This document shows, piece after piece, positions 18,010 through 27,552 of a stretch of 64,000 bases of DNA. The position numbers and the translations under genes were made by a program. The first letter of the stretch is position 1. Every line of letters starts with the position of its first letter. The notes under the pieces were generated by a model. That model searched no databases and was not told the DNA's origin. It saw nothing but the letters and a program-made list of their open reading frames with translations. Source of the stretch: JAUWKC01 sp035527845 (GTDB lineage Bacteria > Planctomycetota > Phycisphaerae > Sedimentisphaerales > Anaerobacaceae); assembly GCA_035527845.1 (NCBI GenBank), contig DATKZT010000018.1, positions 1 through 64,000 of the forward strand, written 5' to 3'.

Positions 18010-19707
18010 ATGGTCAAGGATATGATCTTCGGGGTAGTAGGGGGGCTCGGTTTATTCTTGTTTGGGATGGGACTGCTGTCGGATGGACTCAAAAGGGCGG
18101 CAGGGCAAAGGCTCCGCAAAATCCTTTCCTCACTCACTAAGCATAGGGTAATCGCGGTTCTGCTCGGGGCGCTGACCACCTGCTTGGTACAGTCGAGTTC
18201 GGCCACAACGGTTATAGTGATCGGCCTGGTTAATGCGTCGCTTCTGACCCTCAAGCAGGCCCTGTGTGTCGTTTTCGGGGCCAATATCGGGACAACCGTT
18301 ACGGCATGGATGGTTTCAGGCCTTGCGGTCTTCAAGATCACCGCCTATGCACTGCCGGCTATTGGTGTAGGATTCCTCCTTCGGACTTTAGGAAAAACGC
18401 AAAAGGCTCGTAATATTGGCGAGATTATACTTGGATTTGGCGTTTTGTTCGTAGGCATCGGTTTCATGAAAGATGCCTTCGGGCCGCTCAGGGATAATCC
18501 CCGTGCCCAGGAGATTCTGATATTCATGGGGCGCAGGCCCATCCTGGCTCTTTTGGCGGGAACTGTCACCACAATGCTCCTGCAGAGCAGTTCGGCCACT
18601 ATTGCGTTGCTGCAGGTGCTGGCCTTTAACGGCGCGTTCGGCGACGAGAACTGGCAGGACGTGCTTCGGGTGGTAATCCCATTCATAATGGGGGATAACA
18701 TCGGCACCACGATTACCGCCCAAATAGCAGCATTACGCACGTCAGTGGCGGCACGCAGAACCGCATGGGGACATACCATGTTTAACGTCATAGGCACCAT
18801 CTATATGTGGCCGCTGATTGTGACCGGCTGGTTCGCGGGTGCGGTGGAATGGGTCATACCGTTTCAGCTTTCACAAAACACCATAATGGTTTACATGGCG
18901 GCTGCACACACCATGTTCAACGTGTTCAACACGGCGCTTTTTCTGCCGCTGGTTGGCTGGCTCGAGGCCCTGGTGGTCAGAATCGTTCCCGCCAGGGCGG
19001 GTGATGCCATCACCCGCCCTGTGGTCCTGGAACAGCACCTGCTTAATACGCCGGAAATTGCTATTGACCAGGCAAGACGTGAGATTGTCCGTATGGCGGG
19101 CGTCGCCCGAAAGGCCGTCAATCAGGCCATAGACGGTCTTGACCGGGACGATCGGAAGATGCTGCAAATGGTGCTCGAAACAGAGGACGTCGTCGATAAC
19201 TTCCAGTATGAGATCACGTCCTATCTGGCCGAGCTTTCAACCAGAGAGCTTTCTGAGGAGTTGTCCGCAGAATTGCCGGTGCTTTTGCACACGGTCAACG
19301 ACCTCGAGCGTGTCGGGGACCACGCGGTCAACATTGCCGAAATTGCCGAGCGTAAGATTGAGCAGAAATTGTCCTTCAGCGATTCTGCGAAACAGGAAGC
19401 GGGCCACCTGAAAAGCGAAGTCAATCAAATGTTCGATTCCGTTTCAACGGCTTTGGAGAACAACAACAGCGAGGCGGCCAAATCGGCTTTGGTCAACGAG
19501 AACAACCTCAACCGGATGCAGATGGAATATCGGCGCAGCCATGTTCAGCGGATGACAGAAGGGGGCTGCACGCCGGAGACGGGGCTGATATTCATCGACC
19601 TGGTGGACAATATCGAGAAAATCGGCGACCACCTGACCAATATCGCCCAGGCCGTGATAGGGGGCCTGCAATGGGACGGCGTCGACGCAAAGAAGCCAAC
19701 AAATTAA
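18010..19707 (+). CDS. Na/Pi cotransporter family protein with PhoU-like domain, copy 1
   Basis: A 565-residue membrane protein of the NptA/PF02690 type fused to a C-terminal PhoU-like helical domain. Two inverted Na/Pi repeats carry the QSSSATT signature: LVQSSSATTVIVIGLVNASL at about residue 59 and LLQSSSATIALLQVLAFN at about 192. The motifs GANIGTTVTAWM and GDNIGTTITAQI are also present. The PhoU-like part (about 355-560) has RREIVRMAGVARKAVNQA and ELPVLLHTVNDLERVGDHAV. It probably moves phosphate with sodium across the inner membrane, with the PhoU domain in the cytoplasm. GAAAGGA precedes the start. A second gene of exactly the same length follows. Confidence 0.9.
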   Translation: MVKDMIFGVVGGLGLFLFGMGLLSDGLKRAAGQRLRKILSSLTKHRVIAVLLGALTTCLVQSSSATTVIVIGLVNASLLTLKQALCVVFGANIGTTVTAWMVSGLAVFKITAYALPAIGVGFLLRTLGKTQKARNIGEIILGFGVLFVGIGFMKDAFGPLRDNPRAQEILIFMGRRPILALLAGTVTTMLLQSSSATIALLQVLAFNGAFGDENWQDVLRVVIPFIMGDNIGTTITAQIAALRTSVAARRTAWGHTMFNVIGTIYMWPLIVTGWFAGAVEWVIPFQLSQNTIMVYMAAAHTMFNVFNTALFLPLVGWLEALVVRIVPARAGDAITRPVVLEQHLLNTPEIAIDQARREIVRMAGVARKAVNQAIDGLDRDDRKMLQMVLETEDVVDNFQYEITSYLAELSTRELSEELSAELPVLLHTVNDLERVGDHAVNIAEIAERKIEQKLSFSDSAKQEAGHLKSEVNQMFDSVSTALENNNSEAAKSALVNENNLNRMQMEYRRSHVQRMTEGGCTPETGLIFIDLVDNIEKIGDHLTNIAQAVIGGLQWDGVDAKKPTN

Positions 19708-19831
19708 AGCTGCTATTCGCCGCCAAAGCAGAGAACTCGCTTGACCCGCCAAGGCGAAGGAGTTAAAACTACCAGGCAAGACTGAATCTTTCGCGTTAGA
19801 GTCTGCGCTTACAGGGATGTAAGGAATCGCC

Positions 19832-21529
19832 ATGGTTATAGATACGATACTCGGCACGGTAGGGGGGCTTGGTCTATTCCTGTACGGGATGACACAGATG
19901 TCCGGCGGCCTCAAGAAGGTGGCCGGCCAAAGGCTCAAGAGTGTCCTAAGATCAATGACGCAGAAGCGGATGATTGGTTTCCTCGTTGGGGCAGGCGTCA
20001 CGGCTCTGATTCAATCCAGCTCGGCTACTACCGTAATGGTTGTCGGATTCGTCAACGCGAGCCTGCTTACGCTCAGACAGGCAATACCGGTAATCATCGG
20101 CACGAATGTAGGTACAACCGCCACCGCGTGGTTGGTTTCGATATCGGGTCTTGAGACGTTCAGAATTACCACTTACGCACTTCCCGCGGTGGGTGTGGGT
20201 TTCGGCCTGCAGGTCTTTGGCAAAACTCGAACCGTCAAAGACTTAGGACAAATCCTCGTCGGATTTGGCATCCTGTTCATCGGCATAGACTTTATGAAGG
20301 TGACGTTCAAGCCGTTAGAGGCAACCCAGAACGTCCAACGGGCGCTAATATGGTTTGGAAGTTACCCCTTATTGGCGGTTCTCGCCGGGACGGTTATCAC
20401 CATGCTGCTGCAAAGCAGCTCCGCTTCCATTGCGATGATTCAGATGCTGGCGGTGTCGGGGGCCTTCGGACGCGACTGGAACCAGGTTTTGCTTATAGTA
20501 ATACCTTTCATACTTGGAGATAACATCGGCACAACAATTACGGCACAGCTTGCGGCACTTCGGACGAATCTGAACGCCCGGAGGGCGGCCTGGGCACATA
20601 CGATGTTCAATGTTATTGGGGCATGCATCTGGTTCTGGTTTATTGGTTTGCTTGGCAAACTGGTTCACACGGTCGCGCCGTGGGAATTCGGACCAACAAC
20701 GATCGCAGCTTCTATCGCGGTTGCGCACACTACAATCAAATTGCTCGACTCGGCAGTATTCCTGCCGCTGAGCGGAGTGCTTGAAAGGGTGGTAGTCTTC
20801 ATAAACCCTGAAAAACCGAGCGACGTCGAGGCCCGGCCGGTCTTCCTTGAAGAGCACCTGCTGAACACGCCTGAGATTGCGATAGATCAGGCGCGGCGTG
20901 AGATTGTACGGATGGAACACTTCGCAAAAAAAGCGGTGAATCAGGCCATCGAAGGTCTCGACCAGGATGACAGGAAGAAACTCGAACTGGCACTACAAAC
21001 AGAAGACGCCATCGACAATTTCCAGTATGAAATCACTTCCTACCTGGCCGCGCTTTCCACAAAAGAGCTTTCTGAGGAGCTGTCCGTTGAATTGCCCGTG
21101 CTCCTGCACACGGTCAACGACCTTGAGCGAGTAGGCGACCACGCGGTGAACATTGCCGAAATTGCTGAGCGGAAAATCGGGCAGAAAATATCTTTCAGCG
21201 ATCCCGCTCAAATCGAAGGTGTACAATTGAAAAGTGAAGTTAATCAAATGTTCGATTACGTTTCGACAGCTTTGGAGAATAACAATACAGAGGCGGCACA
21301 ATCGGCTCTGACCAACGAACAAAACCTCAACCGAATGCAGATGGACTTTCGCCGGAGCCACGTTCAGCGGATGACGGACGGTGCCTGCACGCCGGAGGCC
21401 GGACTGATATTCATCGACCTGGTGGACAATATTGAGAAAATCGGCGACCACCTGACCAATATCGCCCAGGCTGTGATAGGGGGTCTTCAATGGGACGGCG
21501 TGGAGACAAAAACTCCGGCCGGCGACTAA
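19832..21529 (+). CDS. Na/Pi cotransporter family protein with PhoU-like domain, copy 2
   Basis: A 565-residue paralogue of the gene 124 bases upstream, exactly equal in length and collinear throughout. It keeps both transport signatures (LIQSSSATTVMVVGFVNASL and LLQSSSASIAMIQMLAVS), the GTNVGTTATAWL and GDNIGTTITAQL motifs, and the PhoU-like tail. The C-terminal 200 residues are much closer to copy 1 than the membrane half, so either the PhoU part is under stronger constraint or it was homogenised by gene conversion. Two copies may differ in affinity or ion preference. GTAAGGA lies before the ATG. Its 3' end is 44 bases from the start of the NfeD gene. Confidence 0.9.
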   Translation: MVIDTILGTVGGLGLFLYGMTQMSGGLKKVAGQRLKSVLRSMTQKRMIGFLVGAGVTALIQSSSATTVMVVGFVNASLLTLRQAIPVIIGTNVGTTATAWLVSISGLETFRITTYALPAVGVGFGLQVFGKTRTVKDLGQILVGFGILFIGIDFMKVTFKPLEATQNVQRALIWFGSYPLLAVLAGTVITMLLQSSSASIAMIQMLAVSGAFGRDWNQVLLIVIPFILGDNIGTTITAQLAALRTNLNARRAAWAHTMFNVIGACIWFWFIGLLGKLVHTVAPWEFGPTTIAASIAVAHTTIKLLDSAVFLPLSGVLERVVVFINPEKPSDVEARPVFLEEHLLNTPEIAIDQARREIVRMEHFAKKAVNQAIEGLDQDDRKKLELALQTEDAIDNFQYEITSYLAALSTKELSEELSVELPVLLHTVNDLERVGDHAVNIAEIAERKIGQKISFSDPAQIEGVQLKSEVNQMFDYVSTALENNNTEAAQSALTNEQNLNRMQMDFRRSHVQRMTDGACTPEAGLIFIDLVDNIEKIGDHLTNIAQAVIGGLQWDGVETKTPAGD

Positions 21530-21573
21530 ACTGGTTGTTGCAAGCGGGCAAATATGCAGGTAGAATTCCGTTT

Positions 21574-23118
21574 ATGAAGGACATTCTGTGGATATTTTGT
21601 GTCTTGCTGGTGCTTCGGGCGTTGTGCGGAATATCGACCGCGACCGCAGAGCCGAACGTTCCCACCCCGAATCTTCCCATAGTGAAGGCGGCGGTAGTTA
21701 CCTGTGATGACATGGTTGACGATGGGCTCTACAGATCTATCGAGCGCCGAACAAAGAACGCGCTGGAGCACGGCTGCACCTATGTCATCTATGATATTGA
21801 TACGTTCGGCGGCGACCTTATGGCGGCATACAATATCTGGGAGTACTTCATGCATGAGGTCAACTTGGAGGCTCGAACGGTCGCCTACGTGTCCAAGAAA
21901 GCCATATCTGCAGGGGCGCTGATCAGTGTCGCGTGCAAAGATGTCATAATGAAAGAAAACACCAGGATCGGCGACTGTGCCCCCATCATGCTGGGCGGAA
22001 AGCTCGAGGGTACCGAGAGGGAGAAGATTGAAAGTGACACGCGGACGGCGTTTGCAACCTCTGCCGAGTCCAATCACTACCCCGAGGCCCTGCTGAAAGC
22101 TATGGTTACGCAACAGATTGAGGTTTACAAGGTCAAAAATCTCAAGACGGCGAAGTTCGAATTCTTCGAGAGCACGCAATTGCCCAAAGATCCCAACGAA
22201 TACGACCTTGAGGGCAAGGTGCTTGTCGTAAATGAGGACCGGCTGCTGACGGTGACGGCGTCGGAGGCGCTGGAGTACGGCATAGCCCGGGCGGTTGTTA
22301 AGGACCGTGCCGGCGTGCTTGAGTTTCTGGCCAAGCGTGACGGTGTGACCTTCGAAGGGCCGCCGATTGTGCTCTCGCCCAACTGGTCTGAGCAGATGGT
22401 CCGATGGGTGAATTCTCCGGCGGTTATGGGAATCCTGGTGCTGCTGGCCCTGCTTGGCGTCTATATCGAATTTAACACTCCCGGCGTGGGATTGCCCGGA
22501 TTGGTTGCGGTGATATGCTTCGCAATAATAATCGGCAGCAAATATCTGGTGGGATTGGCCAACTGGGTGGAGGTGGCATTATTCGTTGTCGGTGTGATAC
22601 TATTGATGATCGAGATTTTCGTCTTGCCCGGCTTCGGTATTGCGGGTTTTCTCGGCATAACATGTATTCTGGCCGGGCTTTTCGGGATGCTTATCAAGAA
22701 TACGCCCGACCAGGTGCCGTGGCCGCAGAGTCCGGTTGACTGGCAGCTATTCTCCGACGGGGTCCTCGGATTGTCACTGGGCGTCGTGGGATTCATCGTC
22801 TTGGCCTGGCTGTTCGCGAAGTATATGCCGAAGCTGGAGTTTCTCAGTGGTCTCATTCTCGCGCCGGCAGTCCCCAAGCAGGGCACCGAAATGGAAGTGA
22901 GTATGACTCGTCCGGACGGAAGTGCTGCTGGCGGCATCAGGGTGGGGGACTGTGGTGAGGTGCTATCCACGTTGCGGCCCACCGGAAAGGTGAAATTCGA
23001 CGACTGTATTGTGGACTGCGTCGCCGAAGGCGACTTCCTCGAAAAGGGTAGGAAGGTCCAGATAACCGAGATTCACGGCAATCGGGTCGTGGTCGGAAGA
23101 GCGGATGATGAAAAATAG
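21574..23118 (+). CDS. NfeD-family membrane serine protease (long form, ClpP-like)
   Basis: A 514-residue protein. The ATG at 21574 opens a signal peptide (MKDILWIFCVLLVLRALCG). The ClpP-like domain (about 35-260) contains YVIYDIDTFGGDLMAAYNIW (oxyanion GG) and VSKKAISAGALISVA, where Ser is the expected nucleophile; the partner lysine cannot be fixed by eye. Four to five membrane segments follow (about 275-405, beginning VMGILVLLALLGVYIEFNTP), then a C-terminal NfeD OB-fold (GDCGEVLSTLRPTGKVKF, EKGRKVQITEIHGNRVVV). Long NfeD proteins process membrane substrates and occur beside flotillin/stomatin-type proteins, exactly as here. The start lies 44 bases after the transporter stop, with only a weak ribosome-binding site. 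Confidence 0.88.
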   Translation: MKDILWIFCVLLVLRALCGISTATAEPNVPTPNLPIVKAAVVTCDDMVDDGLYRSIERRTKNALEHGCTYVIYDIDTFGGDLMAAYNIWEYFMHEVNLEARTVAYVSKKAISAGALISVACKDVIMKENTRIGDCAPIMLGGKLEGTEREKIESDTRTAFATSAESNHYPEALLKAMVTQQIEVYKVKNLKTAKFEFFESTQLPKDPNEYDLEGKVLVVNEDRLLTVTASEALEYGIARAVVKDRAGVLEFLAKRDGVTFEGPPIVLSPNWSEQMVRWVNSPAVMGILVLLALLGVYIEFNTPGVGLPGLVAVICFAIIIGSKYLVGLANWVEVALFVVGVILLMIEIFVLPGFGIAGFLGITCILAGLFGMLIKNTPDQVPWPQSPVDWQLFSDGVLGLSLGVVGFIVLAWLFAKYMPKLEFLSGLILAPAVPKQGTEMEVSMTRPDGSAAGGIRVGDCGEVLSTLRPTGKVKFDDCIVDCVAEGDFLEKGRKVQITEIHGNRVVVGRADDEK

Positions 23119-23127
23119 GGCGGACGT

Positions 23128-23622
23128 ATGAATTGGTGGCTGGTTTTTGCGGTTTTTCTGTATTTTGCCTGTGCGGCCCTGATAATAGCCGAGGTGTTCG
23201 TGCCAAGCGGCGGCATAATAAGCGTCTTCGCGTTTTTGTGCCTGGCAGGAGGGCTGGCGATATTCTTCAACCACAGCACAATGGCCGGTTGGATCGGCGT
23301 AATCATTGCCGTGCTGATGATACCATCGGTCCTGGTTATGGCATATAGAGCCTTTCCCAAGACGAGATTCGGCAAGAGCGTGACACTGACGCCGCCGGAG
23401 CGTCAGCAGGGCGAAGGCATACCCGATGCAACCAGCCTGAAAGATTTGGCTGGTGCCCAAGGTGTGGTTCTGACGCCGCTGCGGCCGGTCGGTATGTGCG
23501 ATTTTTCGGGACGAAGGGTTGAATGTGTCGCGGAAAGCGGTTATGTTGATAAAGGCAGGAAAGTCAAGGCTATCCATGTGGAGAGCACGCAAGTGACAGT
23601 TCGTGTGGTTGAAGAGAGTTAA
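23128..23622 (+). CDS. Short NfeD-like membrane protein
   Basis: A 164-residue protein with two or three membrane segments (FLYFACAALIIAEVFVPSGG; VFAFLCLAGGLAIFF; WIGVIIAVLMIPSVLVM) and a C-terminal OB-fold (about 105-160: GAQGVVLTPLRPVGMCDFSG, KGRKVKAIHVESTQVTV). The OB-fold is clearly related to that of the long NfeD protein nine bases upstream. It lacks the protease domain. Such short forms usually partner with a flotillin-like protein; FloA follows 15 bases downstream, so the three genes form a tight operon. Confidence 0.85.
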   Translation: MNWWLVFAVFLYFACAALIIAEVFVPSGGIISVFAFLCLAGGLAIFFNHSTMAGWIGVIIAVLMIPSVLVMAYRAFPKTRFGKSVTLTPPERQQGEGIPDATSLKDLAGAQGVVLTPLRPVGMCDFSGRRVECVAESGYVDKGRKVKAIHVESTQVTVRVVEES

Positions 23623-23637
23623 TGAAAGGGCGAGAGA

Positions 23638-24651
23638 ATGCATGAAATGACAGATGTAATACTTGAGGTTCGTAGTGCGGGCCAGGTCATAATGACGGTT
23701 GTCGTTGTCGTTCTTGTCCTGGCGGGTCTGGTTTTCTTCCTTTTGTTCCTGAAGTTCTTCAGGTTGTGGCTGCAGGCCAAACTGTCGCGGGCGGATGTTA
23801 AATTCTCGGAGCTTATCGGGATGTGGCTGCGAAGGGTTGACACGAGGATCATAGTCCTGAGCAAGATAACGGCGATCCAGGCAGGTTTGTCGCTGACGAC
23901 CACCGATTTGGAGAGTCATTATCTGGCAGGGGGGCGGGTCCCCAACGTGGTGCGGGCGCTCATTGCCGCAAACCGCGCGAACATCGAGTTGACATTGAAG
24001 ACAGCCACGGCGATTGACTTGGCAGGGCGGGACATTCTCGAGGCGGTACAGACGAGCGTTAATCCCAAGGTGATCGATTGTCCGGACCCCAAGAAGGGCA
24101 GGGATACCGTGGATGCGGTGGCGCAGGACGGAATACAGCTAAAGGCGAAGGCCCGCGTCACGGTTCGTGCGAACATTGCCCGGTTGATAGGGGGGGCAAC
24201 GGAGGAAACCGTCATTGCCCGAGTCGGCGAGGGAATTGTCACCACCATCGGCAGTGCTATTGCTTATAAGAGCGTTCTGGAGAATCCGGACAAAATCTCC
24301 AAGGCGGTTTTGGCAAAGGGACTCGATGCGGGGACAGCCTTCGAGATTCTTTCGATTGATATAGCGGATGTTGACGTCGGCGAGAACGTCGGCGCCCAGC
24401 TCCAGGCGGCCCAGGCCGAGGCGGACATGCGCAGGGCCAAGGCCGAGGCCGAAAAGCGCCGGGCCATGGCCGTGGCACGCGAGCAGGAAATGAGCGCCCT
24501 GGTAGTCGAAAACGAGGCGAAAGTGCCGCTTGCGATCGCCGAGGCCTTTATCAAGGGCAACCTCGGTGTTATGGATTATTACCGAATGAAGAACATCACC
24601 GCCGATACGTCGATGCGAGAGTCCATCGCCAGGCCTAAGAAGAAAGAGTAG
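23638..24651 (+). CDS. floA: Flotillin-like protein FloA
   Basis: A 337-residue membrane-scaffold protein. An N-terminal membrane hairpin (about 15-40, VIMTVVVVVLVLAGLVFFLL) is followed by the family-specific core: LTTTDLESHYLAGGRVPNVV, VIDCPDPKKG, ARVTVRANIARLIGGATEET, and a charged coiled coil (QAEADMRRAKAEAEKRRAMA). It ends with the usual FloA tail (LGVMDYYRMKNITADTSMRE, SIARP). FloA organises functional membrane microdomains and is commonly found beside NfeD proteins, as here. Met1 is used; Met4 in MHEMTDV would also fit, since the ribosome-binding site is weak. Confidence 0.95.
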   Translation: MHEMTDVILEVRSAGQVIMTVVVVVLVLAGLVFFLLFLKFFRLWLQAKLSRADVKFSELIGMWLRRVDTRIIVLSKITAIQAGLSLTTTDLESHYLAGGRVPNVVRALIAANRANIELTLKTATAIDLAGRDILEAVQTSVNPKVIDCPDPKKGRDTVDAVAQDGIQLKAKARVTVRANIARLIGGATEETVIARVGEGIVTTIGSAIAYKSVLENPDKISKAVLAKGLDAGTAFEILSIDIADVDVGENVGAQLQAAQAEADMRRAKAEAEKRRAMAVAREQEMSALVVENEAKVPLAIAEAFIKGNLGVMDYYRMKNITADTSMRESIARPKKKE

Positions 24652-24732
24652 AGGTTGCCCCCCGCCCCCAAGCAGGAATCGTGAGTACGGCTCCGGCCCA
24701 AAGGACTCAGACTGCCGGCAAGTGTGAACTAT

Positions 24733-25329
24733 ATGAACGTCTTATTAGCAAATATGATGCTGGCCGCCCCAAGAGACAACGACGGGCTGGGGTGGATACA
24801 GATTCTGGTCATCGTGATTGTTGCCGTGGCATACGCCCTCGGCGGCATCCTAAAGTCGAGAAGCTCGAGGCTCGAACAGGGCGACGAAGAGCCGCAGCCC
24901 TCCCAGCCAAGGCGCAAACCGCCTGTCGGCAGGGCGGTCCTGCGTCGGCCGCTCCCAACCAACGCTCGCCAGCCCTCTGTTTCCACTGCTCCAACCCGGC
25001 AGTACTCATCCCAAAGCCAGCGGCGCGCCGGAAAAATCCTCCGGCCGCCCCCGGTCACTGCCATGCCGTCCATTGCTGAATCACAAGTGCTGCCGCTACC
25101 CGAGCTGGAGCCACCGGAGGTTGCAAAACCACCGCCGGCGGTTCTGCTTGACGAATCGATGCCGACTGTCGGCACCCAACCTGCAGCCGCTGAGGAAGAA
25201 CCGGCTTATTTAGCTGAATTAGTATCCGATTATGCCGACCCCGACCACCTCAGAACCGCAATCCTCCATTATGAAATACTCGGCAAACCGCTGTCATTGC
25301 GCAGCCCGTCGGACCGCATCGGACCCTAA
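24733..25329 (+). CDS. Small membrane-anchored protein, function unknown
   Basis: A 198-residue protein with a membrane segment near the N-terminus (about 20-40, WIQILVIVIVAVAYALGGIL), then a long Pro/Arg/Gln-rich disordered region (about 45-165), and a short conserved-looking C-terminus (HLRTAILHYEILGKPLSLR). That last motif recurs at the end of proline-rich planctomycete proteins as far as memory allows; no function is known to me. A GTG nine bases upstream is in frame and is an alternative start. It follows floA by 81 bases on the same strand. Confidence 0.65.
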   Translation: MNVLLANMMLAAPRDNDGLGWIQILVIVIVAVAYALGGILKSRSSRLEQGDEEPQPSQPRRKPPVGRAVLRRPLPTNARQPSVSTAPTRQYSSQSQRRAGKILRPPPVTAMPSIAESQVLPLPELEPPEVAKPPPAVLLDESMPTVGTQPAAAEEEPAYLAELVSDYADPDHLRTAILHYEILGKPLSLRSPSDRIGP

Positions 25330-25604
25330 GCGTGGCCCGAATTTACCCCCAGGATCCCTCTGTGCCCTCGAAAGAGCCAAGCGTACGAGGCAATAATCAT
25401 GGCTGAAAGTGCAAGATGTAAATTTGCAGAAAAGATGCGGAGAATCCGTGAGAAAACGCCGACCCGGCAAAACAACCCCAAACTCAAGGTCCCATAATAT
25501 ATGTTATGTTTCATTCGGCACCGGAGCAAGAAAAAGGGTCTGTTTAAAGGATTTGGCCTGTGGAGCCTGTTTGGCGGCAATTCACAGGTATTTCTGATCT
25601 GAGC

Positions 25605-27236
25605 CTACAGAGTCGGCGGCAAATAAGGCGGATTCATGTCGATCGCTTCTCTGGCGGTATCGGAAAGATTGTCCCACATGGTTTCGGCCCTGTCGAGAAG
25701 GCCCAGATTCTGAAGCACAAGCGAAATGTTGACCGCGGCATCGCCGGAGTTGGTGAAGTTCTGGTGCATCTGCCGCTCGAGGTTCATCAGGGATGATGCG
25801 AACTTTATCTTGTCGCAGTAGAGCAAGGCCGTCTGGTAGTGCAGCTCAAGCATCTGCTTGTCCAGACAGTTCGGGCCGGTAAGCTGTTCCATCGCGGCTT
25901 CCTTGGAGTCCGTCTCAAAAAGGCAAACTGCCAGTTTACTGCGGGCCCGGCCAAAAGTCGGGTTTATCTCCAGCGCTCGGCCGAATGCCTCGATTGCCTG
26001 TTGCATTTCCCCTACGCCCATCATCAGAAGCCCGAACCTGTAGTGCAGGTCCGGGTTTATCGGATGCCGGACAATCTGGCTGTGATGGGCCTGGATTACC
26101 GCCTTGATTACATCCTCCGGCTCTTCCGCTGCGTTCGCCGGAATCATTGCCTCGGCGATGCCTGCTCTGAATTGCAGCATGGCGGTCTCCACAAACAGGA
26201 GCGAGCTGTTCGGCTGAATAGCCGCTGCCAGCGACAACGTTGTGAAGGCATCGGAGGTCAGTCCTGCCAGGTTCTGAGCGGTCGCCAGACCTATGTATGC
26301 GTCCACTATCTGGTCGTTTATCTCCACCGCCCTGTTCAACTGCTGCGCCGCCAAATCCTGTTGATTCGTCTGCAGATAAAGAGTCCCGAGCTTTATGGTC
26401 GCCTCCAGAAAATCAGGCCTCTGGCGAAGAAGGTCCTGGTACTGGCAGATTGCTTCGTCCTCGGCACCCATTGCGCCGAGCAGCTCCGCACGCCTTAGGC
26501 CCAGGTCCGGCCGGTCCGCCTCGCTCTGCAATAGTTCGTCGACCCGGTTCAGGGCCTCATGGAGATTCCCGTCATGAATGAGCTCGTCATCGTCGCCTTC
26601 GGAAGCGAAATTATCGGGGTGTATCAGGATGGCCGTGTTGAATGTCTCAATAGCGCCGCCGTGTGCCGAATTTGCTATATACAAGTGGCCGAGCGTGAGC
26701 AGCGTTGCGATATCATCGGGATATTCGCTCCGCAACAGCTCATATTCCTGAATGGTCTTCTCCAATTGCCCGTTCTTGAAGTATATGGCCGCCAGCCGCT
26801 GACGGGGCAGCTCGAGGTAGTTCTTGAATTTAAGACAATCCTGATAAAACTCAATGGCTTCGCACTCTCTGCCCGTTCGCTCGTAACAATGGCCCAGCGC
26901 GTAAAGCGCCATCGTATTGCTTGGGTTTCGCATATAGACCGAGTTGAGCTGCTCTATGGCTTTGTCCAAATGATTCAGCGACAGGCAAAATGCTGCAGCG
27001 GCCAGCCGGCCCCTTATGCAGGAAGGATTGTCGAAGAGATACAGCCTCAAATGCTCCTCGGCAGCCTGTGTCTTTTGCGCACGTATAAGCTCAAGAACAT
27101 TCGCCAGTCGTTGCGATTGGGAGATCTGCTCAACAGCCTTATCCGCTGCCGGTGCGGTTGCTTCCAGCCAGTGCCATATTAGATCGGCGGTGTCGACCGT
27201 TATCGCCCTGCCGAGAATCTCTAACAGAATACTCAT
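25605..27236 (-). CDS. TPR-repeat protein
   Basis: A 543-residue protein without signal peptide or membrane span, made almost wholly of about ten tetratricopeptide repeats. Examples are AAAFCLSLNHLDKAIEQLNS, ALGHCYERTGRECEAIEFYQ, LGHLYIANSAHGGAIETFNT, KLGTLYLQTNQQDLAAQQLN and RFGLLMMGVGEMQQAIEAFG. The N-terminal 45 residues are not TPR and include a polar segment rich in Ser/Gln. TPR proteins act as docking platforms; no partner is suggested by position. GAGGG precedes the ATG. The gene is divergent from the first sigma gene of the four-module array. Confidence 0.85.
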   Translation of the reverse strand: MSILLEILGRAITVDTADLIWHWLEATAPAADKAVEQISQSQRLANVLELIRAQKTQAAEEHLRLYLFDNPSCIRGRLAAAAFCLSLNHLDKAIEQLNSVYMRNPSNTMALYALGHCYERTGRECEAIEFYQDCLKFKNYLELPRQRLAAIYFKNGQLEKTIQEYELLRSEYPDDIATLLTLGHLYIANSAHGGAIETFNTAILIHPDNFASEGDDDELIHDGNLHEALNRVDELLQSEADRPDLGLRRAELLGAMGAEDEAICQYQDLLRQRPDFLEATIKLGTLYLQTNQQDLAAQQLNRAVEINDQIVDAYIGLATAQNLAGLTSDAFTTLSLAAAIQPNSSLLFVETAMLQFRAGIAEAMIPANAAEEPEDVIKAVIQAHHSQIVRHPINPDLHYRFGLLMMGVGEMQQAIEAFGRALEINPTFGRARSKLAVCLFETDSKEAAMEQLTGPNCLDKQMLELHYQTALLYCDKIKFASSLMNLERQMHQNFTNSGDAAVNISLVLQNLGLLDRAETMWDNLSDTAREAIDMNPPYLPPTL

Positions 27237-27552
27237 ACACCCTCACCCCATTCTCCGTTGGATTGTCTCCTGTACGCTCAGCCCCGGCTCCGTCCAGATA
27301 TGTTATCGACCATAGACGCCGACGTATTAACAGCCATGCCGGCTTATCGGTGTGCATTAGCGGATTTTGGTCGGCGTGTGTGGCGGTTGTGTCTAATGTA
27401 GGGATTGTTGGGATTCTGAAGGCCGGCTGTCACATTTTATACCCCCCTGCCGCCCCACCGCTGAGTTTTTCCGGCTTTTTTTGTCGCAAAGACCACGAAT
27501 TCTGCACTATATAGTGAGAGTTCGAATTCTCAGCAGGTTTCTGAGGTTTGTT
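27237..27552. other. Divergent intergenic region before the sigma array
   Basis: No gene was seen. It holds the upstream elements of sigma module A: TTATACCCCCCTGCCG at 27437-27452 and the dyad element at 27512-27531. Promoter elements for the TPR gene on the minus strand are not obvious. Confidence 0.5.
27512..27531 (+). promoter_or_regulatory. Dyad element of module A
   Basis: TAGTGAGAGTTCGAATTCTC, with a near-palindrome centred on TTCGAA, ends 22 bases before the ATG at 27553. Related elements sit in the same place before the sigma genes of modules B, C and D. Confidence 0.5.

Noticed and set aside
27512..27535. GAGAGTTCGAATTCTC looks like a tRNA T-arm.
   Set aside because: No acceptor stem, anticodon arm or D-arm fits around it; it matches instead the dyad element seen before the other sigma genes.
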